Assembly (NCBI GenBank): GCA_029269725.1
Contig: JARJHS010000004.1
Span: 310,001-374,000 of the forward strand
DNA length: 64,000 nucleotides
DNA from: Pollutibacter soli
Lineage (GTDB): Bacteria > Bacteroidota > Bacteroidia > Chitinophagales > Chitinophagaceae
Direction: 5' to 3'
Position numbers and translations under genes: made by a program. The notes below the pieces were generated by a model. The model searched no databases, was not told the origin of the DNA, and worked only from the letters and a program-made list of their open reading frames with translations. Positions 35,537 through 44,196 of the stretch are shown here, piece by piece. Each line of letters opens with the position of its first letter. Within the stretch, counting starts at the first letter, position 1.

Positions 35537-37064
35537 AACCAAGCATTTCAAGTGTTTTCCGGATTCTCGAAATCATCTCAACCCGTCCAATCTTTTCCGC
35601 AATTTCAAAAACGGGCGGACCGAATTTTCCTCCTACCAACATAACGCGAAGGGGTAACTGAAGTTCTCCTGCTTTGATATTTTTTGAAGCTGCAAGCGTT
35701 TTGAATTCCTGTTCGATAACAGGGAATGACCAGTCACTGATCATAGAGAGAGAATCGGAGAAGGATTCAAAGAAAACTTTTTTATCAGCATTCCATTTCG
35801 ATTGGATTGCTGGAAGATCCCATGAAGCAGGAGCTTTGAAAAAGAAACTTCCCTGTTCCCAGAAGTCACTGATAAGGGTACAACGATCTTTCACCAGCGT
35901 AATCATCATCAGTAATTGATCGTCAGGAACTGTAACTCCTTTGACTTCAAAAACAGATTTCACTTTGTCAAGCAGGTCATCAGCGGAAGATCTTTTTATC
36001 CATTCGTGATTGTACCATTTCGCTTTTTCAAAATCGAATTTTGCGCCACCTTTATGTACGCGTGAAAGTGAAAATGTTTCACAAAGTTCATCAAGACTGA
36101 AGAGTTCTTTTCCCGTACCATCGTTCCACCCCAGCATGGCAAGCATGTTGATAAAAGCCTCATCAAGAAATCCCAGTTCCCTGAAACCACTGGTAAGCTC
36201 TCCTGTTTTCGGATCTGTCCAATCCATGGCATAAACAGGAAATCCTAAACGATCGCCATCTCTTTTGCTCAACTTCCCATGTCCATCGGGTTTCAGGATC
36301 AAAGGCAGATGTGCCCATTCCGGCATATCTTTTTCCAAGCCCAGGTATTTCCAGAGCATGATATGGACTGGTGCAGATGGGAGCCATTCTTCGCCGCGGA
36401 AAACCTGCGTGATTTTCATCAGGTAATCATCAACGACAACGGCAAGGTGATAGGTCGGCATACCATCGGCTTTGAGCAGTACCTTGTCATCGACTGTTGA
36501 TGTATTAAAACTCACTTCGCCGCGTATCAGGTCGTTGAATTCAACTGTTTCATTTGCAGGCATTTTAATACGAATCACATGCGCGGCATTGGATTTTAAA
36601 AGTGCGTCTGTCTCATCTGCCGGAAGTGACAGAGAATTGCGCATTTTATCCCTGATGTGCTGATCGTATTGAGGCGACGGATTTTGTTCAGTTTTAAAAC
36701 TGATACGCATCTGATCAAGCTCCTCCGGAGTATCAAATGCATAGTAGGCAAAACCTTTCTTCACAAGGTCTTCCGCATATTTCCTGTACATCGGCTTTCT
36801 TTCACTCTGGCGATAGGGACCATAATCCCCGCCCTTTTCCGGACTTTCATCCGGCTCCAGGCCGCACCAGCGCAGGCAATCCATGATGTATTGTTCAGCC
36901 CCAGGCACAAAACGTGTCTGGTCGGTATCTTCAATGCGAAGGATGAATTTTCCCTCGTGTTTCCTGGCATACAGATAGTTATACAATGCAGTTCTCACGC
37001 CGCCGAGGTGTAGGCCGCCGGTCGGACTGGGTGCAAATCTTACTCTGATCGTTTTTTCTGACAT
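35535..37064 (-). CDS. gltX: glutamyl-tRNA synthetase
   Basis: A 509-residue class I aminoacyl-tRNA synthetase charging tRNA-Glu. The HIGH-type motif is PSPTGGLHLGG (residues 12-22), and the KMSKS-type motif is KLSKR (264-268). The stem-contact and anticodon-binding regions fill the C-terminal half. Length is normal for a bacterial GltX. The presence of a separate glutaminyl-tRNA synthetase or amidotransferase cannot be judged from this window. Its stop codon overlaps heptad array D, and a TCGTTNN array lies about 50 bp upstream of its start. Confidence 0.96.
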   Translation of the reverse strand: MSEKTIRVRFAPSPTGGLHLGGVRTALYNYLYARKHEGKFILRIEDTDQTRFVPGAEQYIMDCLRWCGLEPDESPEKGGDYGPYRQSERKPMYRKYAEDLVKKGFAYYAFDTPEELDQMRISFKTEQNPSPQYDQHIRDKMRNSLSLPADETDALLKSNAAHVIRIKMPANETVEFNDLIRGEVSFNTSTVDDKVLLKADGMPTYHLAVVVDDYLMKITQVFRGEEWLPSAPVHIMLWKYLGLEKDMPEWAHLPLILKPDGHGKLSKRDGDRLGFPVYAMDWTDPKTGELTSGFRELGFLDEAFINMLAMLGWNDGTGKELFSLDELCETFSLSRVHKGGAKFDFEKAKWYNHEWIKRSSADDLLDKVKSVFEVKGVTVPDDQLLMMITLVKDRCTLISDFWEQGSFFFKAPASWDLPAIQSKWNADKKVFFESFSDSLSMISDWSFPVIEQEFKTLAASKNIKAGELQLPLRVMLVGGKFGPPVFEIAEKIGRVEMISRIRKTLEMLG

Positions 37065-37113
37065 GGCCCAAAAATAAGATAGTTCGCAGTTGGAAAAGAC
37101 GGTTAGTAGTTGT

Positions 37114-37141
37114 TCGTTCTTCGTTGATCGTTTTTCGTTAT
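37114..37141. repeat. heptad array E (TCGTTNN flavour), four units
   Basis: Four in-register units, TCGTTCT, TCGTTGA, TCGTTTT, TCGTTAT. The 7-bp period is the same as in the AACGTTN arrays, but the core is different. It lies in the 188-bp gap between the divergent gltX and deacetylase genes. Confidence 0.75.
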
Positions 37142-37241
37142 GAAATAAGAATTATCTCCGGAATAGCCTGATTTTGTGAATTTGGCTTTTAATAGAGTTT
37201 TACCGGCTTAAGGCTTCAGCTCCTGACTCCTGTCTACCGAC

Positions 37242-37249
37242 TATCTTTG
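37242..37249 (+). promoter_or_regulatory. -7 promoter box (TATCTTTG) of the deacetylase gene
   Basis: A perfect TAnnTTTG match ending only three bases before the ATG at 37253. With the usual spacing, transcription would start at or within the start codon, implying a leaderless message. Confidence 0.5.
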
Positions 37250-37252
37250 ACG

Positions 37253-37888
37253 ATGTTTTATCCCGTCCTGACTCCACGCTGGCTTCAGAGAATATATCCG
37301 TCCTGTGTGTGGAAAATGCCGGCGGCTAACAATAAGGTATACCTGACTTTTGATGACGGACCTCATCCGGAGATTACCCCCTTTGTCCTTGATTATCTGA
37401 GGAGTTATGAAATGAAAGCGACTTTCTTCTGCATCGGTAATAACGTTCAGCAATACCCGGATGTTTTTGACCAGGTAAAAGCAGAAGGGCATTCCATTGG
37501 AAATCACACATACAACCATTTCAATGGCTGGAAAACCAAAGACGGCAGTTATTTCGAAAATATTATCAAAGCGCACGAATTGATGAAGACAGATCTTTTT
37601 CGTCCTCCCTATGGCCGTGCTACGCATTTTCAGATGAATAGTCTTATAAATTCTCCGGCACAAATGAAGGTGATTATGTGGACCGTATTGAGTGGAGATT
37701 TTGATCCATCCCTTACCAAAGAAGCTTGTTTGAAAAATGTAACGGACAATTTAGTGCCGGGAAATATCATTGTTTTTCATGACAGCAAAAAAGCAGAAGA
37801 GAAATTAAAATATGCGTTACCGTTAGTGCTGGAATTGATGAAAAAAAACGGTTTAAAGAGCGAGAAAATTTCCTTTAAAAACGCCTGA
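37253..37888 (+). CDS. polysaccharide deacetylase (NodB-type)
   Basis: A 211-residue carbohydrate esterase family 4 enzyme. Motif 1 TFDDGP (32-37) supplies the catalytic base and metal aspartates D34-D35, motif 2 SIGNHTYNHF supplies the metal histidines H85 and H89, and motif 3 RPPYGR and the downstream WTVLSGDFD and FHD segments complete the site. It lacks an obvious signal peptide, though a hydrophobic N-terminus MFYPVLTPRWLQRIYP is typical of Bacteroidota homologues. The substrate could be peptidoglycan or another N-acetylated glycan. Start: ATG 37253; a TTG two codons upstream is possible but overlaps the promoter box. Confidence 0.92.
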   Translation: MFYPVLTPRWLQRIYPSCVWKMPAANNKVYLTFDDGPHPEITPFVLDYLRSYEMKATFFCIGNNVQQYPDVFDQVKAEGHSIGNHTYNHFNGWKTKDGSYFENIIKAHELMKTDLFRPPYGRATHFQMNSLINSPAQMKVIMWTVLSGDFDPSLTKEACLKNVTDNLVPGNIIVFHDSKKAEEKLKYALPLVLELMKKNGLKSEKISFKNA

Positions 37889-37919
37889 AACCTGCTGTGG
37901 TACTGGCTTAAAAAAATTT

Positions 37920-37949
37920 GGGCCTGGGTAGACACCCTGGCCCGTTTTT
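37920..37949 (+). terminator. rho-independent terminator (GGGCCTGGGT hairpin)
   Basis: GGGCCTGGGT (37920-37929) pairs with ACCCTGGCCC (with one mismatch) around a short loop and is followed by GTTTTT. The core CCTGGCCC plus T-run is shared with the hairpin at 1965-1996. It ends the deacetylase transcript. Confidence 0.75.
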
Positions 37950-38011
37950 AATCCGTACCCTATGAAAACTTTGTGGAAGGTACAACTCTTTTTTATTTAT
38001 GCAATATTTTT

Positions 38012-38917
38012 TTAACGCAACGTTATGGTTTTTGAATCCCCATTTACCGTAAGGTTTGCCGAATTATCGCAAGCGCCATTTCCGAAATCCAGGGAACCAA
38101 CGGTATTGTTTACCCTAATTTCCACTTTGCCTGAAACCAACCAGTGACAGGTCATTTTTTTAGTCAGCAGGTGGGTAATTTCTGAAGTCCAGTTTACACC
38201 TGTTGAAGTCGATCCGGCTGACTGACCGTCAAGAGTGTACACATCATCCCATGGAAAAAAAGCCGTTCCATTTCCTTCCGTTTGGGTGAACACCCTTTCA
38301 CTGTTCCAGTTCCACCATTTGCCTGATTGTAAGTTGGTGACTTTCGCAAGTTCGACCCTGGTTGAAAAGCTTTTTTGGTTAGTGCCTGCTATTGCACTGT
38401 TTATAAGTGTATGTTTCCCTTCAATGGAAAAACTATCGATTGAATAATTCTCAAAACTGGTAACTACCTGGTTGCCCGGCACATGAAGTCTTCCGGAATA
38501 GGTAAAAATGATTTTTCCTTTCCTTACATGTCCCCCGGCATCACACCCGCTTCCAAAGTCCAGCGTAACGGTTTTTGGAAAAACACCTTTTTCTTTTGGG
38601 GTGACCGTTACCGTAAAGCAGCGTGTCGCGGTTCGGGCACGGGGATCGGAATTTATCGATCTGGAGAAAATACCGGCACCTGTTGAGCCATAAATACCGA
38701 TCTCCTCGCCTGCCGTTACATCGTCAACCCCGGCAGCGTCATCAAAAACAGTACTAAAACTGGCTTCGAGCATTTGCTCGTCGGCGGTGGCGGTAGCAAC
38801 GGCTTTGGCGTCATTTGGGTTTGAACCCGACTTATCCTTTTGACAGGAACTCAACAAAATAGTTCCGGAAATGATCATGGAAATAATCCGCAGTGAGTGA
38901 TCTGATTTCATTTTCAT
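38012..38917 (-). CDS. lipoprotein of unknown function
   Basis: A 301-residue lipoprotein: signal IISMIISGTILLSSC with the lipidated cysteine at residue 25, then a QKDKSGSNP linker. The mature region is predicted beta-rich, with short charged strands and several paired cysteines (C in TRCFTVTV, GSGCDAGG, MTCHWL, GACDNS). I recognise no domain family. It is convergent with the deacetylase gene and divergent from tatD. A surface or periplasmic binding role cannot be excluded, but no function is assigned. Confidence 0.6.
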   Translation of the reverse strand: MKMKSDHSLRIISMIISGTILLSSCQKDKSGSNPNDAKAVATATADEQMLEASFSTVFDDAAGVDDVTAGEEIGIYGSTGAGIFSRSINSDPRARTATRCFTVTVTPKEKGVFPKTVTLDFGSGCDAGGHVRKGKIIFTYSGRLHVPGNQVVTSFENYSIDSFSIEGKHTLINSAIAGTNQKSFSTRVELAKVTNLQSGKWWNWNSERVFTQTEGNGTAFFPWDDVYTLDGQSAGSTSTGVNWTSEITHLLTKKMTCHWLVSGKVEIRVNNTVGSLDFGNGACDNSANLTVNGDSKTITLR

Positions 38918-39032
38918 AATAGGTAGTTTATTTTTAGGAATTTTGCATTTTCCAGCCTTTTCGACCCGGCCCGACGAATGGAGTTTAATGGTTGCATGGA
39001 TATTTCTAAAAGAAAATTAAAATTCCCAAAAA

Positions 39033-39809
39033 ATGACCGAGCTGATTGATACGCATTGTCATCTCTATTCAGATGATTTTAAAGAAGATATAGCAGCAGT
39101 AATAGCACGGTCCAGGGCGAATGGTGTTAAATCGATTTATATGCCTAACATTGACCAATCCAGTATCGGGGGTATGCTGGCGTTGGAAAAATCATATCCT
39201 GGATATTGCATTCCCATGTTAGGCCTGCACCCAGTTTATGTAAAGGAAGATTTTGAAAAGCAGCTTACAGCTATGGAAAAGCTGCTAACCGAGAGGAGGT
39301 TTGTTGCCATTGGAGAGACCGGACTCGATTTTTATTGGGACACGCAGTTCTCGGAACAGCAATTCATTGCGTTGGCGAGGCAAATGGAATGGGCAAAAAA
39401 CCTGGGTATACCGATCATTTTGCATTGCCGGAAATCTCTTGAGGAAACCATTCATGAAGTAAAACAGTCGCAGGATGGACGTTTGAAGGGGATTTTCCAT
39501 TGTTTCAGCGGTTCTGCTGACCAGGCACGTCAGGTGATAGATCTGGGCTTTCATCTCGGGATTGGTGGAGTACTGACTTTTAAAAATGGGGGAATCGACC
39601 AACTGGTGAAAACAATTGACCCGCGGCGGCTGGTACTCGAAACGGATGCGCCTTACCTGGCGCCGGTTCCGCACCGCGGAAAACGAAACGAACCCGGGTA
39701 TCTGAAACTCGTTGCCGAAAAGCTCAGCGAGGTAACGGAAACCCCCTGGGAACAGGTTGCTGAGAACACTACGAGGAATGCGGAAGAATTATTCGGTGTA
39801 GCGGGATAG
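39033..39809 (+). CDS. tatD: TatD-family metal-dependent DNase
   Basis: A 258-residue amidohydrolase-fold nuclease with a two-metal site. Motifs: DTHCH (H8, H10), GETGLDFYW with the bridging glutamate (about 95), ILHCRKS and FHCFSG (metal histidines), and [10 protein letters not shown] near residue 203-212. Family members are 3' to 5' exonucleases or D-aminoacyl-tRNA deacylase-like enzymes; which activity applies here is not decidable. A strong hairpin terminator lies 39 bp after its stop. tRNA-Ser follows on the same strand. Confidence 0.93.
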   Translation: MTELIDTHCHLYSDDFKEDIAAVIARSRANGVKSIYMPNIDQSSIGGMLALEKSYPGYCIPMLGLHPVYVKEDFEKQLTAMEKLLTERRFVAIGETGLDFYWDTQFSEQQFIALARQMEWAKNLGIPIILHCRKSLEETIHEVKQSQDGRLKGIFHCFSGSADQARQVIDLGFHLGIGGVLTFKNGGIDQLVKTIDPRRLVLETDAPYLAPVPHRGKRNEPGYLKLVAEKLSEVTETPWEQVAENTTRNAEELFGVAG

Positions 39810-39847
39810 ATATCTTATTTTTGCTGCCCTTTTTACAACCAAAGCGG

Positions 39848-39871
39848 CTGGCTTTCAGCCAGGATTTTTTT
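39848..39871 (+). terminator. rho-independent terminator of tatD
   Basis: CTGGCT (39848-39853), loop TTC, AGCCAG (39857-39862), then GGA and a run of T (39865-39871). The gap from the tatD stop is 38 bp. Confidence 0.7.
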
Positions 39872-39883
39872 GATTTTCCAACC

Positions 39884-39970
39884 GGAGGAGTGCAGGAGTG
39901 GTTGAACTGGCACGCCTGGAAAGTGTGTATGTCGGAAACGGCATCAAGGGTTCGAATCCCTTCTCCTCCG
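39884..39970 (+). tRNA. tRNA-Ser (anticodon GGA)
   Basis: The acceptor arm GGAGGAG (39884-39890) pairs with CTCCTCC (39963-39969), discriminator G. Anticodon stem CACGC/GTGTG encloses loop CTGGAAA with anticodon GGA at 39918-39920, reading UCC/UCU serine codons. The T arm is GGGTTCGAATCCC, and a long variable arm (GTCGGAAACGGC region) marks it as class II, as expected for serine. CCA is not encoded. A terminator follows 14 bp downstream. Confidence 0.95.
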
Positions 39971-39983
39971 CGAGTTTTTTAGT

Positions 39984-40017
39984 AAAGCGCAATGCTGGCA
40001 GGCATCTGCGCTTTTTT
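39984..40017 (+). terminator. rho-independent terminator after tRNA-Ser
   Basis: AAAGCGCA (39984-39991) pairs with TGCGCTTT (40007-40014), with an inner ATGC/GCAT stem and one bulged C, followed by TTTTTTG. Confidence 0.8.
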
Positions 40018-41035
40018 GCGTTTTATCACTAAAAAATGGTAACATTTTTTCCTCGTGCAGTACTTAGGGACTGCCGATTAAATGAGAACCAGCTGCGTTC
40101 TTCGTTCATTATTGTTCGTTGAACTGCTGCATTTTGCCGAAACGCAGAATGAATGGATAAGAAATTTAACTGAAAGTTGAAACAAACCCGGTGCAAGGAA
40201 TTTCACACTTTGGCCTTTAATTCCGTACAGGCGCTGACACCAGTTAATATTGAATGGGTTCGCACATAAAGGCCATACTTAGGAAACCAATATTTGCGTC
40301 CTTTCTGAATTCTTATAAACAATAGACAACCTGGAATTTAACAACGGCTACTGAACAAAACAGAAAGATTTCAAATTGCCCCATAAAAAATGGACAACAG
40401 CGGAAAATAAAATCTACAACTATATCCTTACTATATCCCGATTAGACAGATGAAATTAGCGTTTCCCGTATTTGATAATAACATTTGAGTTGAATGATTT
40501 ATCAGTCCCGACAGACAGCTTTTATTATGAGGTATCTGACAGACGCTCCAACCATGGGGAAAGGTATAGGACATACTTTGATAGAAAAAAGTAATATCCT
40601 ATTGTAATAGTATTGTTGGAAGCTATAGGTCCTGTGATACTTGATAATTTCAACGGGTTAACATGTACAGAAATATTTTGGAACATGTCCAAAGACGTTA
40701 TACAGACACACCTTTTGTTAGTGAAACTCACTATTTGATAAACCGGTTTCGACCATTAATCGTTAATCCTCAGAATAGGCACAAGCCAGATTTTTACTTT
40801 ACCATCATCCGAAACTCTTCTGAGCGGAAAGATATCGGGAGAGAAATCGTTACTAAAGGGGGGATATGGTCGGTGAGTCTTGGGAAAATATTTGGATTGA
40901 TCTTAGTTATCTCAAAGCGGATACAATAGATTAGCATCATCCCAAAAGCGTTGAAAGTCAAAATTTACTTACTTTCAGAAGTACAATATTTCAGACGTGA
41001 GCTGTACAACTTGCTTACAAAATAATAGAAGCCCG
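40018..41035. other. gene-poor stretch downstream of tRNA-Ser
   Basis: About 1 kb with no recognisable protein or RNA gene. It is AT-rich, has many stop codons in all frames, and includes an 88-codon plus-strand frame (40663-40929) that looks unlike a real protein. A heptad array of the TCGTTNN flavour is at 40095-40122. The location, directly 3' of a tRNA and next to an accessory catabolic locus, would suit a decayed integrated element, but I find no integrase and no copy of the tRNA 3' end. Confidence 0.5.
40095..40122. repeat. heptad array F (TCGTTNN flavour), degenerate
   Basis: Units in register: GCGTTCT, TCGTTCA, TTATTGT (degenerate), TCGTTGA. Same period and core as the array at 37114. 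Confidence 0.6.
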
Positions 41036-41857
41036 TTAAAGTTGTTCGAGAAAACGCCTCATTTTTAGTCTTGTCTTTATATCGGGAAGTGGGTCACTAC
41101 CAGCAAACATGTTTGTTTTGACATTTGCAGGCACAGAAGTTCCGGGAATTACACAGGTAATCGCTGGATGACTGATGATATATTTCAAAAAGTATCCTGC
41201 CCAGTCTGTAATTCCAAATTCGGTTGCCCATTCGGGTAAGGATATATTTTTTGTTATCGTAAACAATCTCCCTTTATCAAAAGGTTCATTAGCAATTACC
41301 GAGACATTATTTTCAAGGCAAGCCTTTAGTAATGAGTTTTCAGCATCGGGCACACCAATAGAATAATTTACCTGTACAAAATCAATTTTTTCTGATGTTA
41401 CGATGGATTGCAGTTGATTATGCGATGCAACTGTGTAATGCGTAATTCCGGTGTATCGTATCACTCCTTCCTCTTTAAAACTGTTGAGTGTTTTCAGATG
41501 TGTCTTCCAGTCCTGCAAATTATGAATCTGCATTAGATCCAACTTTTTGCGTTGCATCTTTTTTAAACTATTATGAATCTGTTGTTTCCCGTTTTCTTCA
41601 CCAGTCGTCCAGATTTTACTTGCATAGAAAAAATCATCAGCCAATCCGGTAGCCTGCGAGGTAACGCCAACCACGGTTTCAGCACGACCATACATCGGTG
41701 AACAATCGATCAGCCGTCCGCCGAATGCGTGCATAGTTTCAAGCACTTCATTCAGATTATTAACAGCATCAGAGTCGTGCACGTCAAACTGTTGCCACGT
41801 ACCCAATCCAATAACCGGTAATTTTTCTCCTGTACTAAGAATATTCCTGGAAATCAT
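41036..41857 (-). CDS. aldo/keto reductase
   Basis: A 273-residue NAD(P)H-dependent oxidoreductase with an (alpha/beta)8 barrel. The catalytic tetrad is present: D51 and Y56 in LIDCSPMYGRAE, K81 in YASKIW and H112 in MQIHNLQDW. It is at the short end of the family. Substrate is probably a sugar or sugar-derived aldehyde given the neighbouring DUF6807, mannonate dehydratase and Gfo/Idh/MocA genes. It is the last gene of a three-gene minus-strand run (mannonate dehydratase, DUF6807, this gene, with gaps of 30 and 33 bp). Beyond its stop lies the gene-poor stretch. Confidence 0.88.
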   Translation of the reverse strand: MISRNILSTGEKLPVIGLGTWQQFDVHDSDAVNNLNEVLETMHAFGGRLIDCSPMYGRAETVVGVTSQATGLADDFFYASKIWTTGEENGKQQIHNSLKKMQRKKLDLMQIHNLQDWKTHLKTLNSFKEEGVIRYTGITHYTVASHNQLQSIVTSEKIDFVQVNYSIGVPDAENSLLKACLENNVSVIANEPFDKGRLFTITKNISLPEWATEFGITDWAGYFLKYIISHPAITCVIPGTSVPANVKTNMFAGSDPLPDIKTRLKMRRFLEQL

Positions 41858-41890
41858 ATATGAATCAAAAATGCTGTACTATTAAATCAA

Positions 41891-42874
41891 TCAATTATTC
41901 TTAACAGCATTGGTCGCGTATTGTTCATAAATTTTGTCAACCCGTGACTTATCAGCGTAAGTACCATTATAAACAATGATACGATACCTGAGCTTGTATT
42001 TTTTTCCTGGTTCGAGAACCCAGTCTTTATTTTTTGTTGGTGAAAAATTGATAAACACATCTCCGTCGCCATTTGAATCTTCCGGCCAGACACGTAACGG
42101 TTCCGGGTAATTGTAATTCTGAGGATGAGCGAACCAGATCATTCCACCGCGATCATTGCCAAGCGATCCTTCGGCCAATACCCATTTTGCAGTTGAGCCA
42201 TCCGCTTTTTTTCTATCCAACCCTTCAGATGTAAGAACAGTAGAATTGTTTTTATTCCATTGTTTGGTCGCCCGCCATCCAAGACCGCCGTAACTGTATT
42301 CTTTCAATATCACTGGACTGTCAGTTGCCGGTACAAGTTCTATATCAAGATCGAAAAAATATTCATTGGTGTTTTTTCCCGGCAGGTAAAAAATAATTGA
42401 CTGGTATTCTGTCATTATCATTTTTTCCTGGAAGTTTTCTTTTGATCCGGTGTTTACAATGTGCTGAAGTTTCGCAGTGAATGCGGCTTCTTTTTTTCCT
42501 TCGTGAATTTTGGAGAAACTTTCGAATCGTACGAAGCCTTTTCTGTCGGCAAGATTCCACAGGTCATATTCTTTTCCCTCGTATAGAACTTTTGTCCAGG
42601 GATTCCATACGCCATAATGATGATAATGATCGGCCGGGTTTATTTCAGTCAATACCTGACCATGAGGTGTATTAACCGGATGAATATATCCACTTCGTCT
42701 GTAAAAACTATCAACGCCAGCAGGTGGATAATGTATCGCATACTGAAAGCCAACCAGCTGCTTTCCGTAGGCAGAAAAAAACAATACGCCGTCTTTTTTT
42801 GTAAATTTTAAATTTTGTGCTTCTGTATCGACAAACAAAAGTACAGCAGTAATAAGGAAGGCAAGCTTTCGCAT
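41891..42874 (-). CDS. DUF6807 (PmoA-annotated) secreted protein
   Basis: A 327-residue exported protein. Signal peptide RKLAFLITAVLLFVDTEA is followed by the DUF6807 signature region: QLVGFQYAIHYPPAGVDSFYRRSGYIHPVNTPHGQVLTEI and DHYHHYGVWNPW, which carries a conserved His cluster. Family members, often misnamed methane oxygenase PmoA, recur in Bacteroidota and Planctomycetota sugar-utilisation loci, and the histidine-rich pocket suggests a carbohydrate-active role; none has a firmly established reaction that I can cite. It sits between mannonate dehydratase and an aldo/keto reductase on the minus strand. Confidence 0.8.
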   Translation of the reverse strand: MRKLAFLITAVLLFVDTEAQNLKFTKKDGVLFFSAYGKQLVGFQYAIHYPPAGVDSFYRRSGYIHPVNTPHGQVLTEINPADHYHHYGVWNPWTKVLYEGKEYDLWNLADRKGFVRFESFSKIHEGKKEAAFTAKLQHIVNTGSKENFQEKMIMTEYQSIIFYLPGKNTNEYFFDLDIELVPATDSPVILKEYSYGGLGWRATKQWNKNNSTVLTSEGLDRKKADGSTAKWVLAEGSLGNDRGGMIWFAHPQNYNYPEPLRVWPEDSNGDGDVFINFSPTKNKDWVLEPGKKYKLRYRIIVYNGTYADKSRVDKIYEQYATNAVKNN

Positions 42875-42904
42875 AATTTGAGCATTCGTTTTTTGAATAA
42901 TGTA

Positions 42905-44071
42905 CTACCAGCCATTTGCCCGGCAGATACCCAACTCAAGTCCTCTCAATTCCGCAAGCCCACGCATTCTTCCGATACATGAATATCCGGGATTGGTCGT
43001 TTTGTTCAGATCATCCAACATCTGATGACCATGATCAGGGCGGAAAGGAATGGATTCCTGAAAAGTCTGCTGTATCTGCAATAATTCTTTCATCACAGCA
43101 TACATATCCGTATCACCATCGAGGTGATCGGCTTCATAAAAATTTCCGGCGGTATCTCTTTTTGTATTTCGAAGATGAATGAAATGAATTTTTTTTCCCA
43201 GCCGTTTTACCATTGCCGGGAGATCGTTATCGGCAGATGCGCCAAGAGAACCTGTGCAGAAACAAATGCCATTGCTTTTATACGGGGCACTCGATAATAT
43301 GAATTCAAGATCATCGATATTTTTAACGACCCGAGGCAAACCAAGAATATTGAAAGGAGGATCATCGGGATGAATCGCCAGCTGAATTCCTAATTCGTCT
43401 GCTACCGGACAAATCGATTGAAGAAAATACGCCAGGTTATCGCGCAGAACGTTTGCATCGATTTTATCATAATGGGAAAGTCGCTCCCTCATTTCTTCAA
43501 CAGTCACTTTTTTTTCTCCGGGCAATCCAAACATGATGATGTAAGCCAGTTGCCTCAGCTCCTCTTCAGTACTCTCATTGAATTGTTTTTCTGCTGCTGC
43601 AGCCATCGCTTCGCCATAGTCTTTCTCTGCGCCTTTTCGCTTCAGAATAAAAATTTCAAACACTGCCAGATCCTGGTGATTGAAATACAGTGCCTTTGAT
43701 CCGTCAGCCATGGTATAGTTAAGGTCAGTTCTCGTCCAGTCATTCACCGGCATGAAATTGTAGGTGACAATCTTTATTCCACACGCGGCCAGGTTTCCAA
43801 GCGTGCGCCTGTATTGTTCGATGTATTTCTCACAATTGCCGCTTCTCGTTTTAATATCTTCATGCACTGTTACACTCTCAACAACATCCCAGGTCAGGCC
43901 GGCAGCTTCTATCATTTTCTTACGTTCCATGATATCATCTACGGTCCAGACCTCTCCATGCGGCACCTGGTGCAGGGCTGTTACTATTCCGGTTGCTCCC
44001 GTCTGAAGAATATCCTGAAGTGTTACTGGATCATTTGGCCCAAACCAACGCCAGGTTTGTTTCAATCGCAT
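42905..44071 (-). CDS. uxuA: mannonate dehydratase
   Basis: A 388-residue enzyme converting D-mannonate to 2-keto-3-deoxygluconate in hexuronate breakdown. The N-terminus KQTWRWFGPNDPVTLQDILQTGATGIVTALHQVPHGEVW is diagnostic of UxuA. Internal landmarks are AIHPDDPPFNILGLPRVV, FCTGSLGASADNDL, FIHLRN and the C-terminal FRPDHGHQMLDD, all carrying metal or substrate residues in the TIM-barrel family. No uxaC, kdgK or kdgA is in the window, so the rest of a KDG route must be elsewhere. It is first in the minus-strand operon, starting 125 bp from the divergent ThuA gene. Confidence 0.95.
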   Translation of the reverse strand: MRLKQTWRWFGPNDPVTLQDILQTGATGIVTALHQVPHGEVWTVDDIMERKKMIEAAGLTWDVVESVTVHEDIKTRSGNCEKYIEQYRRTLGNLAACGIKIVTYNFMPVNDWTRTDLNYTMADGSKALYFNHQDLAVFEIFILKRKGAEKDYGEAMAAAAEKQFNESTEEELRQLAYIIMFGLPGEKKVTVEEMRERLSHYDKIDANVLRDNLAYFLQSICPVADELGIQLAIHPDDPPFNILGLPRVVKNIDDLEFILSSAPYKSNGICFCTGSLGASADNDLPAMVKRLGKKIHFIHLRNTKRDTAGNFYEADHLDGDTDMYAVMKELLQIQQTFQESIPFRPDHGHQMLDDLNKTTNPGYSCIGRMRGLAELRGLELGICRANGW

Positions 44072-44196
44072 AGAAAATTCAAATTTCGTTTACTGAATTC
44101 GGTACCGAGAAAGATACACCAGAAAAATGAATCTGTTGACTTCCGCAAACCGGGATTGTATTAAATTCAATGTTTCAATAATTGCTGTACGCTGAT
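44072..44196. promoter_or_regulatory. divergent promoter region of the catabolic locus
   Basis: The 125-bp gap between the divergent uxuA and ThuA operons must carry both promoters. A perfect 10-bp palindrome TCGGTACCGA (44099-44108) near the uxuA start is a candidate operator, possibly for the GntR-type regulator encoded at 50065-51084. I saw no second copy near that regulator gene, so this remains a guess. Confidence 0.35.

Noticed and set aside
40663-40929. An 88-codon plus-strand frame in the gene-poor stretch
   Set aside because: No family resemblance, no promoter box or ribosome site, and composition like the non-coding flanks.
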